Of a DNA stretch of 23,447 bases, positions 10,086-22,109 are shown piece by piece; the first letter of the stretch is position 1, and each line of letters begins with the position of its first letter. Source of the DNA: Brachionus koreanus (lineage: Eukaryota; Rotifera; Eurotatoria; Ploima; Brachionidae). Where the stretch lies: the NCBI GenBank assembly GCA_016987375.1, contig PJRA01000160.1:1711418-1734864 (forward strand), given 5' to 3'. Below the pieces are notes generated by a model. The model was given only the letters and a program-made list of their open reading frames with translations. It did no database searches and was not told the origin of the DNA. The position numbers were made by a program, and so were the translations under genes.

Positions 10086-11830
10086 ATGGTTTGAAAATTT
10101 TAGAAAACGAAGATAAAATGTAAAAATTAAATTTTAAGTCGACCGATGATATTAAAGAATTGAATGTATTAGTAGAAGATGAAAATATTTTGCCAAGCGA
10201 TTTAATTGCATCTCAAACAGTTGCCGAGCTTGAAAATGAATTAAAAAAGTTTCGACTCGAATGGAAAAAAGAGCTGGAGGAAGAAAAACAAACAGACAAA
10301 AGTGAATTTTTGAGCAGTTTTAATAAAAAAAATAACGAAAATGAGGTAAATACAAGGCCAAAAAATGTTGCTGTGTATCATCAGTTGCCGAATCGAAATC
10401 GAATTCAACCTGATAATTTTTTAGAGACTGAAAATTCGAATCCAATTGATCTGGATTATCAGCAACCGAAAACGAATGAAGAAAAGGCTCAGTATTTATT
10501 CAATAAAGGAGTCATATTAGAACAACAAAGTAGACACTTTGAAGCAATAAAATTTTACCGAATGGCAATGCAACTTGATGCTGACATTGAATTCAAAATG
10601 TCCTCTACTAAACAGCCAAAAAATAAATCTGAATTGAAACATGAAGAAAATCCAACAATTGAAAAAATTGAATCAAAAGAACAAGTTCCGTCTACTGAAT
10701 CTGATAAACCTTTGTACCAAATTTTTAAAGAATATGTAGATTCTCAAAATAAACTATGTGAAAAAGCATATCCTCAACGAGTATTTATTATTTATAGAAT
10801 ATAAAAATTTTTTAATTTTTAGTTTAATTCTGATAGACAAAACATTTTTCTGATTTACCTTTTGAAGTGGTCATTCTTATTCTAAAATGGGTTGCATCTG
10901 AACATTTAGATATGCGTTCTCTAGACAATTTTTCTGCAGTTAGTTATACTTTTTTTTGATTTAAAATTCAATAATTCTTAAAAATTTTAAAAAGGTTTGT
11001 AAAGGGTTTTATGTGTGTGGCCGAGATCAAGAATTATGGAAACTTGCTTGTGCAAAGTTAGTTAAAAAATTTAATAGAAATTTTGTCATTAGGAATTTCC
11101 CTTTAGAATATGGGGTTCAAATAATATCAATAACTATCTGCCAATGTATTCCAGCTGGCGTCAAATGTATCTGAAAAGGCCAAGATTAAACCTTGATGGC
11201 GTTTATATTAGTAAAACAACTTATGCTAGAGAAGGTGAGCGTTCTTTGGACAATTTCTATAAGCCATGGCATTTGGTAGAGTTTTATCGGTATCTGCGCT
11301 TTTTTCCTGATGGAACGGTTCTCTTTTTAACATCACCTGACGAGCCCAAAATTGTCGTCGGAAAACTGAAGCAACCGAGTAACCTGTCAAATTTGACTCA
11401 AAATTTTTACAATCAATTCATCTCAAATGAGCAAAGCATTGTTAAAGGAAAGTGGACTTTGGCATTGAGCAAAGTCTGCTTGGTATTGATTAAAAAAACT
11501 CAGATAAAAAACACTTTAACATCTAAAGTTGGAAGAAAAAAAGAAAAAGAGACGATTCAAGAACAGGAACATGTTTATCGAATGGAATTCGAATTGACAG
11601 GCAAAATGAATAATCAATTACAATGGAAAAAATACGAAATAGATACAGTTAATAAGTATGATTTAGAATAGAAAATTTTTTTTTCAATTTTTATTTTTTT
11701 TAAATTTTTTTTAAGGTCTTCTAATAGTGTAAATACAGCCATATTTGATTTGAATAAAATTGATTTTCCAAATTTCTACTTCTCCAGAGTGAAAAGCTAT
11801 TCGATTAACAGTGATGCGCCCCTAAAATAA
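10086..11830 (+). CDS. FBXO9: F-box only protein 9 (SCF ubiquitin ligase substrate adaptor)
   Basis: FBXO9 proteins bind SKP1-CUL1 through the F-box and direct substrates, including TELO2/TTI1 in mammals, to ubiquitylation. Exons: 10086-10088 (tentative), 10139-10780, 10837-10938, 10995-11056, 11107-11655 and 11716-11830. Phases agree, giving 490 aa. Domains: an acidic/coiled N-terminus (ELENELKKFRLEWKKELEEE); a TPR-like helix pair at about 109-150 with EAIKFYRMAMQLDADIEFKM; the F-box at about 218-272 (SDLPFEVVILILKWV, then DNFSAVCKGFYVCGRDQELW); then the FBXO9-specific C-terminal domain with LDGVYISKTTYAREGE, YRYLRFFPDGTV and the terminal FYFSRVKSY block. The order matches vertebrate FBXO9 (about 447 aa). 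The start is the weak point: the large exon has no usable ATG before residue 140 or so. The best candidate is an exon contributing only ATG, with a 50-bp intron (10089-10138). Confidence 0.92.
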
Positions 11831-11883
11831 GCGATTTTATCTTTCATTTTTTTTGTTTTGATTTTTTATTTTTTGTTTTAATT

Positions 11884-11889
11884 AATAAA
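11884..11889 (+). terminator. Polyadenylation signal candidate of FBXO9
   Basis: AATAAA lies 54 bp downstream of the FBXO9 stop codon, before the SLC25A42 start at 12041. It is the first canonical hexamer after the stop on that strand. Confidence 0.4.
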
Positions 11890-12040
11890 ATTTTAAATTT
11901 TAAATATAAAAAAATTATTTATTTTTAATGACGTTTAAAAACGTAGTAAACTTTTAAAAAAAAAACAAACATCAATAAGAATATTTTATTCACTTTTTTT
12001 AAAAGACAGTTATGATATCAGTGTCATTCAATGAATTAAA

Positions 12041-13181
12041 ATGACTAACAGTGATTCAATACACGACCAAGTAAAACTAAGACTATTTTAAATTTAGTCA
12101 AATTTTTAATTAAAATAAAAATAAAGAAAATCAACTCTCTGTCGACTAAGAAAAAAATTTTAACCTCTTTGGTTGCTGGTTCCCTAGCTGGAGCTGTTGC
12201 TAAAACAACAATAGCTCCCCTTGATCGAGCAAAAATAAATTTTCAGGTCCGAAAAGCTCCATTTAGTTATGAAGCTTTAATTGATTTTCTACACAGTGAT
12301 TATTCCAGATATGGATTTCGCAATTTATGGCGAGGGAACACTGCCAGTATGGTTAGAGTGATGCCTTCTGCAGCTATAAATTTCACCAGTCATGAACAAT
12401 ATAAACGCATTCTAAACGTTGATAGAAAATGGTACTAAATTTATTTATTAGTTCATTTAATTAATCTTTTTTGTTCAGTTCTACTCCATTCAAACGATTT
12501 CTTGCTGGATCATTAGCCGGATCCACAGCTGCCTTTTTTACATATCCACTGGACATTGCTAGAGCAAGAATGGCTGTTACAAACAAGAGCCAGTATTTGA
12601 TTTAGTCATTAAAGTAAAAAATATAATTTCTAATAAAATGAAATTTTTTAGATTTGGAAATCTGGTAGAAATTTTTAAAGAAACTTACAAATTCGAAGGT
12701 TTAAGAGGCTTTTATCGTGGCTATACTGTTAGCTTAATTGGTGCTTTGCCTTATGCCGGGAGTGCATATTTTGTATACGAAACCCTGAAAATTTTTCATA
12801 GAAGTGAATCTTATTTCAAATAAATAGAAAAATAAATAAATATTAATTCTAAAAGATGAGAAAAAAAAAGAACCCAGACCAATTGAGAGAATGATTTATG
12901 GTGCAATTGCAGGTGCTGCTGGTCAAACATCCTCATATCCTTTCGATATAATTCGAAGGAGAATGCAAACAGCATTTATTTTGAATAAACATGAATCCGA
13001 TTTAGGAATTCTGGAGCTTTTTTCGAAAATTATTCGTCACGAGGGATTTATCAAAGGCCTCTATAAGGGCTTGTCAATGAACTGGATAAAAGGTCCAATA
13101 GCTGCCGGTGTCGGATTCATGACTTATGATATTTTACAGTATTTTTCTAGAAAGACGTATGTCAATATTTTTCATCAATAA
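12041..13181 (+). CDS. SLC25A42: Mitochondrial coenzyme A carrier, SLC25A42-like
   Basis: SLC25A42 exchanges coenzyme A and dephospho-CoA for adenine nucleotides across the inner mitochondrial membrane. Exons: 12041-12070, 12127-12431, 12479-12592, 12652-12803 and 12871-13181. Phases agree, giving 303 aa (human 318). Three Solcar repeats carry the carrier signature: PLDRAK at residue 41, PLDIARAR at 135 and PFDIIRRR at 224. Family-specific stretches include [28 protein letters not shown] and [16 protein letters not shown], the last near-diagnostic of this CoA-carrier subfamily. Two exons run into stops if their introns are not removed (12432, 12804), which confirms the splicing. The gene starts 210 bp after the FBXO9 stop and ends 290 bp before the next gene, all on one strand. 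A possible extra splice (GTATGT at 13158) would give a longer, less plausible tail. Confidence 0.95.
13176..13181 (+). terminator. AATAAA overlapping the SLC25A42 stop codon
   Basis: The last codon and stop are written CAA TAA followed by A, which creates AATAAA across the stop codon. If this is the active signal, the 3' UTR would be only about 10-30 nt. No other close canonical signal follows until ACTAAAATAAAA around 13342. Confidence 0.35.
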
Positions 13182-13471
13182 AGCAGAAATTAAATTTCAG
13201 TTACAGAGTTGTTAAGCAAAAAATTTTTATTTGTAAAATTAATTATCCAATTTTAAAAAAAATTTTTTACAAAACTGTCTGATGCCTAAAAAAAATAAAA
13301 TACTGATTTTAAATAACAGTTTGAATGTTTGATATTTTCCCACTAAAATAAAAATTGGGTGGTATATTGAAGTCTTATCAGTTTAAAAAAACTTGTTCAA
13401 AATCGTTCGATAATATTTTAACAATATTTAAATACACTCTTTTGTAATTACATTAAAATATATTTTGAAAA
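13182..13471 (+). promoter_or_regulatory. Short intergenic promoter region of the domain-4-like gene
   Basis: These 290 bp lie between SLC25A42 and the small secreted-protein gene and contain no gene. They hold TATTTTCCCAC at 13334-13344, whose reverse strand has the GTGGGAA core of CSL/Su(H) sites, about 130 bp before the ATG. A TATTTAAATA word at 13425-13434 could serve as a TATA element. Confidence 0.35.
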
Positions 13472-13938
13472 ATGAAAACATTAATCTTTATTGCTTTATT
13501 TTTGGCTTTTAGTTTTTTTGTTTCTGGTAAGATATAATTTAAAAAATAGCATTTAACTTTTTTAAATTTTAATTTAGCATCACCATTGTTTAGAGATGAT
13601 TGGACTATCATTAAAGTAAAAAATAAAGGCGGATATGTAGCACGTTTCGAAGTTTACTATAAGTTAGGAGATCAGTATATAAAAGAAGAGACCGGAACTT
13701 TTCCAGGTAAAAATTAGTCTAAGAAAATTTAAGTTTTTATTTTATTTTTTTAGTTGGACAGGCTAGATCGGTTTTAATACCACCAGAAGCAGTTTCAATC
13801 GTTATCAGATGTGAAAATAATATTTTTATTAGCAGTTGGTCTACTATATTTTCCTATAATATGGAAGTAGCAAAGACAACATGTTTTGAAATTTCTGGAA
13901 CAACTTTAGGCCCAAAATGGCAAACTGTTGATTGTTAA
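13472..13938 (+). CDS. Small secreted protein resembling cholesterol-dependent cytolysin domain 4
   Basis: Three exons (13472-13526, 13578-13706, 13754-13938) with both introns in phase 1 encode 122 aa. Residues 1-19 form a signal peptide (hydrophobic core, cleavage near VSA|SP). The remaining about 100 residues match, end to end and in the right order, the C-terminal beta-sandwich of bacterial thiol-activated cytolysins: a GGYVARFEV strand (36-44), a TGTFPVGQARSVLIPPEA block (57-74), an acidic/Trp loop region (81-94), and a final strand ending GTTLGP (110-115). In the bacterial toxins this domain binds membrane cholesterol. The Thr-Leu pair of the sterol loop is present (112-113), but the Trp-rich loop is shortened and keeps one Trp (W90). 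None of the pore-forming domains is present, so pore formation by itself is not expected. Cysteines are at 81, 105 and 122. Family assignment rests on pattern recognition only. Alternatives are another small beta-sandwich lectin or lipid-binding protein. Confidence 0.7.
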
Positions 13939-13945
13939 TTTTCTT

Positions 13946-13951
13946 AATAAA
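13946..13951 (+). terminator. Polyadenylation signal of the domain-4-like gene
   Basis: AATAAA begins 8 bp after the stop codon at 13936-13938. It implies a very short 3' UTR, as for SLC25A42. Confidence 0.45.
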
Positions 13952-14028
13952 TATTTTAAAAATCAAATAACTAGAAAATCTTTACATCTTAAAAAAAATC
14001 TGATTATTTATTTATAAAATTATAATTA

Positions 14029-14274
14029 TTATTTATCTAAAATACAGTAAAGTACGGTTAATACAGATAGGATCATTAATAGCTTCGAATGTTGAACATC
14101 CGTTTTGTCACCCGAGCCTGATTCGTTGTGTTTGAATGTTTGAAGCTTTAATAAAAATTAAGTTTTGAAGCTGACTAGCCAGTCAAGATTCGGAGTGAAT
14201 TCAGAATAATTAGTAGCGTATTCTGTTATTTTTGCTTTTATAATTGATCCATCTAGTTGTATATAATTTTTGGT
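14029..14274 (-). pseudogene. Unrecognised coding-like segment with hydrophobic C-terminus, one internal stop
   Basis: On the minus strand a frame runs from 14274 to TAA at 14158-14160. It includes GSIIKAKITEYATNYSEF and ends LDWLVSFKT. The same frame then resumes and stays open to TAA at 14029-14031, reading HNESGSGDKTDVQHSKLLM and a hydrophobic tail ILSVLTVLYCILDK. GC content is clearly above the surroundings. A polar linker followed by a C-terminal hydrophobic stretch resembles a GPI-anchor signal or tail anchor. The internal TAA could lie in a very short intron (GTCAGC at 14175 to AAAG at 14146, 30 bp, unusually short), or it marks a decaying gene. No start codon or upstream exons could be fixed. 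A possible further exon lies near 14515-14565 (PHYGHYKNICIQQ before a GTAGTT donor). I do not recognise the family. Confidence 0.4.
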
Positions 14275-14769
14275 TCAAAACTTAATCTCATTAATCCTAA
14301 TATATCTTAAAAAAATTTAGATAAATCTTATTTAAATCAACATTTTTTGTATATAAGAATAATTCAAAAATTAAGAAATTAGAAAAGGAAATATATCATT
14401 TACATATTTTTGATCAAGATTTTTAAAAATTACAATTAATTTTTTAAAATTTTATTTAAGTATAGATAATTGATAAATTAACAAAAAATAAATATGAAAA
14501 AAAAACAAGAACAACTACTTGTTGAATGCAAATATTTTTATAATGTCCATAATGTGGAATGTCATAAAATTAACAACATTATTAAAATAACAGATTTAAA
14601 AACGTTTATAAGGCGCTAAAGATTTAAAAAAAAAAAAAAGAAATTTAGAACTATTCTTTACATCATGAATAAGTTTTATAATAGTTTAACATTAATCTTT
14701 TAACTTAGTTTCAACTTTAAACCTAAAGATGGCAAAATAAAAGTAAACAATTAAATTAGCATGTCAGAT
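14275..14769. other. Gap between the cryptic ORF and the EGF gene
   Basis: About 500 bp of AT-rich DNA lies downstream of the EGF gene stop and upstream (minus strand) of the cryptic ORF. A weak coding-like stretch around 14515-14565 on the minus strand is followed by a GT donor. A T-tract acceptor (AAATCTTTAG) lies near 14615. Nothing else stands out. Confidence 0.35.
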
Positions 14770-18282
<3,513 letters not shown>

Positions 18283-18377
18283 TGTTTTTTTTTTCAGTGC
18301 CAATATTTTTCTCAAATTACTAAAAAAATTTCTAATTCTTAAAAAAAATAATTTTAAATTTAGAGAAAAAATTGTGT

Positions 18378-18406
18378 TTTATATATACGCTAATAAAGGC
18401 GTATAT
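18378..18406 (-). promoter_or_regulatory. Core promoter candidate of the EGF/CBM14 gene: TATA box in a palindrome
   Basis: On the minus strand TATATATAAA (18387-18378) lies about 96 bp upstream of the ATG. It overlaps an inverted repeat, ATATACGC at 18383-18390 and GCGTATAT at 18399-18406, separated by 8 bp. The CG-containing arms stand out in this AT-rich region and could be a dimeric factor site. Confidence 0.4.
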
Positions 18407-18415
18407 TTTCCCACA
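18405..18415 (-). promoter_or_regulatory. CSL/Su(H)-like motif upstream of the EGF/CBM14 gene
   Basis: The minus strand reads TGTGGGAAAATA here, containing the YGTGGGAA consensus bound by CSL (RBPJ/Su(H)) factors. It lies about 125-130 bp upstream of the start codon, directly beyond the palindrome. The same 11-bp word TATTTTCCCAC occurs at 13334-13344 before the domain-4-like gene. Confidence 0.35.
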
Positions 18416-19695
18416 ATTTAAAACAATGAAAAGTTTTTGCTAATTAATCAGATTTGTTTGTAATCTCTCAAATAAGAGATGGTCTTTTAAAAGCATACTT
18501 TAACGCGTTTCCTCAACTGTTTACTCTAAATTAGCCAGCTAATTAAAAAATATTTACATTCATTTTTGGTCTAAATCTTTGCCTAATTAGTACAATTATT
18601 TGCAATAAATGTTTGCTTAATGCTTAATCAATTTCAAATCAATAGATTCGTTTTTAATGTTTTTTCTTTACATGAAGTGACAAGCCCTTTATGAATATTT
18701 AGATCTAAATTGAACTAGAACACACAGCGGAAAAAGCTAGAAAAGAAAACATTTAAATATTTTAAATATTTTTCGAGTTTACAATTAATATTCGGCAAAT
18801 AATGGTTTAATTTGATAGATAATGTACAGGTCTCTATTGCTTAATTAATCACGTTTTCTTTGTTAAATAGTTTTTCCCATGTTTGACAGAATAAGTACAA
18901 ATTTTTTTTCCTTTTTTTATTTAAAATTTTTCTTTTCTCCAAACAATATTTTATTTGAAACCATATTTCTAAAGCTCACAAAAAAATATTTCTTTAATAT
19001 AAGAAAAAATTGCAAGAATATTTTATTTAATTTTTATATCGGAAATTTAGTGTTTGGCTGCAACAACTAAAAAACGAAAAAAGTATAAGATTTAAGCCTT
19101 AAGTAGCGGTGGTTTCAAATATCTAAGAATAAGTATCTTTAATATGTCAATTTAATCAAAATACGCTAATGAAAACTTGAAAAAAAATTCTATTGAAAAT
19201 TTGTGATTCTTCATTCATAACCTAATATAGACTTTCTCATGAAATATTTTAGCATTGATATTGAATATTTAAGGTTAAACAACTTTTATTAATTTTAACA
19301 AAAAAAGTAGTGGTGGTTTTAAATATTTTGATTAAAAACTTGAAAAAATTTTATGTTTTTATATAGGCAGAAAAAAATTAATTTTAATTGTATAATCTTA
19401 AGAATAAATCAAAATTTGATCTATTTAGCACTGATATGGATCTGGTTACTAGTAATTTGTTATGCAATATCCGATTATCGACCAAATAAAGATAAAATTG
19501 AATACTTTTAATAAAAATCTTAATTTTAAAATAAAATTGACAAGCTATTTATATTTCAATAGTATCAAATAGCCCACTAAACTTTAAATTTTTGGAATAA
19601 TCTGAAGCCAAAATTCTTGTTTAAATTTCACATCTTATTGTAAAGATTTTCTTATTCTTTACTTTTTGTAAATCATGTTTAAATCTATGGCAAAT

Positions 19696-19732
19696 TGAAA
19701 GAGTCACGCAAAGACGCGTCGTCACTCTTTCA
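19696..19732. repeat. GC-rich hairpin in AT-rich intergenic DNA
   Basis: TGAAAGAGT-C-ACG (19696-19708) pairs with CGT-C-ACTCTTTCA (19720-19732), giving 12 base pairs with a single C-C mismatch and an 11-nt loop that includes part of the palindrome GACGCGTC. A second imperfect inverted repeat (ACTTTTTAAT / ATTAAAAGT) follows within 30 bp. It does not match a tRNA. It could be a transcribed RNA hairpin, a protein site or a transposon terminus. Confidence 0.4.
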
Positions 19733-22022
19733 CTTTTTAATCGCTTCACTTGTTAATTAAAAGTCAAGAAGCTTATCTTGAATTTAACAAGCCGTATTGT
19801 GTCCGTTCTTTGGTCAAATATCATTGAAGTGTGCGAGTACATATGCTAAACAAAAGAATTGAAATTAATGCCTCTATTTAATTAAAATTATTTGAACTAG
19901 ACAAAAAATAACTTAAAAATCTAATCAATTAAGAATTAAAGAAGTACCATGCATTGAAATATGAGGCTATCGATTAAATTATCAGACTAAAATTTTGCCA
20001 ATTTTATAATTAATTGCCAGCTTATAAACTTGCAGCCAAATTTATACTGGATCATATATTTATTAAAATAAATGTTTATCTTAAACCAAAGAGCCATATT
20101 TGAAGGAGAAAAGCCTTAATTTTAATTTGATATTTATGTAATTTAATAGGCATATTTTTCAAATATTTAATTTGAATATTGCCTTGTTGAATCCAATTAT
20201 GCAATATAGAGCAAATCGTTTTTAATATCAGAAGCCTTTTATCCATAAATATTTGACTCCTATATCACGAAAAAAAATTTTAAATTTTTTATAAATATTT
20301 GTTACTTAAGTCATCAATAAAAATATAAATATTTATTAAGAAAGTAGTTGTTATTATCAATAAATATTTTTATCATCATATAATAGAAAAATTTTTTTAT
20401 GAAAAACTACTAATCACAGAAGCTAAAAAAAAGAACCTCAAATGATGAGGGTTTAATGCAATTTTTGATATTTGATACTATAATTTTCTTTTAAATTAAA
20501 ATAAATTGATTATTATTGAGTTTTTTTTATCCGAAAGATCATAAATTTAGTTTTAAATTTGTCATTTATCATATAAAAATTGAATTCTTCAAAATAATTT
20601 TAATTGATATTCGAAAAAATCAATTTTATCTATACTTGCTGAGGGTTCAAAACTCGACTAAAACTCGAATTATATAACTAGTAAAAGTTGATTAATAAAT
20701 ACTTATTAGTCAGCTTTCTTTGAAAGTAGTTTTGTAAATTGGTCTGATCTTTCGTTACCATCTAGATTTTGTTTTAATTGGCGAGATAGGAGTAAATGAA
20801 CTGGACATAGGACAAAATTTATTTATTAATGAATTAGGAAATTTGTAATGTTGTTGCAATCTTCGTTGAAAACATTGGAATTAAAGATGGCTAAACAACA
20901 ACCATTTATCAAACCAATATTTTTTTAAAGCAATTAAAGAACAGTTTAATATCCTTGGATTTTTTGAAATTCCTTCGTAGTATCTAAAAAACATTTAATA
21001 AGAAAAATGCCTCATTTTCTATCAGTTTAATGGTGAAGAGAGAGAACCTCATTTATGTATTTACTTACTATAGTTCTAATACTTCAATAATGATAATCTA
21101 TCATACACTTATGGAAAAACTATATTCTATCTGATTCGGTTAGGAATGTTGTTTCACAAATCAAAAAATATGATGAAATTTTACTTCAAAGAAAGCTACC
21201 ATGGTGAAACTACATCTAATCACGCTCCACAGTTTTCCTACTGTAGCTTATTAGTATTATAATTTCTTTAATTTTTAAAATAAACCAAATGATCCTCAAA
21301 AGCTGATTTTTTTTTTACATTGCTGTGCTTCTAACACCGAAGAATTAAATTACACCGAAATTACAAAAAAATTTAATCAAAACACCAAATTTCTAATTTT
21401 TTTTTTTAGAAATATCTAATTCAATGAAAAAGACAATAAAATAAGAAGTAGATGCTTACTTAATCTAAACATCTATCCAGATATTTTTTAAATTGATTCA
21501 TCTAAATTTCAAATTTCAAATTTATCCATTCAATCCTCTTGTTTAAAACTTTACTTTAATTCTTAAAATTTTTATACTCTAGGTTTTTTTTTAATGAGAA
21601 GGATTCTGAATAATTAGATAAAAAATTTTTATTTAAAAATAGTTGATTAAGAGTACAAAATTTATAGATAATTTTTTTTAATTTGAATTTTGAATATGCC
21701 AAGATACTTATAATTTTTGTAAATTTTAATTTCAATCAGTAATTAAAGTAAAAAAAAATTCAACTTTATAATGATGATTGATACAAAAAAAACTAATCCT
21801 AGCTTGTAAATAGATTTATATCACTAGTCTATTTATTAAATATTTTTCAAAAAAGATTAGCGGTTCTTGTTGACATTTTTTCTATAGAGCGTCTTTAATC
21901 GAGTTTTAATAATCCTTCCCATCAACTTATCTTTATTTTCTAGTTAATTAATGCTTAAAATTTAGAATCAAGACCTGCTTTTATAGTTATTTTTTAAAGC
22001 TCTAATATGTTATAATTAGTGT

Positions 22023-22109
22023 TGGATACATTTATAAAAAAATTAATTTTTTCTATACGCTCTACACTAAGTTATGGCGGTCCAGTGGCCTTCATTGACG
22101 GTATCCAAC
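22023..22109. repeat. Short inverted-repeat unit, 87 bp
   Basis: GTTGGATAC at 22023-22031 is mirrored by GTATCCAAC at 22101-22109. The inside is GC-richer on its right half (GGCGGTCCAGTGGCC at about 22077-22090), and a 12-bp T tract follows at 22131-22142. Size, arms and the homopolymer next to it suggest a tiny foldback or SINE-like insertion. No second copy is evident in the window. Confidence 0.3.

Noticed and set aside
13158..13200. A possible extra splice (GTATGT donor, TTTCAG acceptor) at the end of SLC25A42
   Set aside because: It would add about 45 AT-rich residues absent from the family. The unspliced end gives a normal length and stop.
18879..19070. A 63-codon Phe/Asn/Lys-rich plus-strand frame
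   Set aside because: Composed almost entirely of AT-only codons; looks like chance in low-complexity DNA.
20641..20680. A GGTTCAAAACTC word resembling a tRNA B box
   Set aside because: No matching A box, acceptor stem or anticodon arm could be built around it on either strand.
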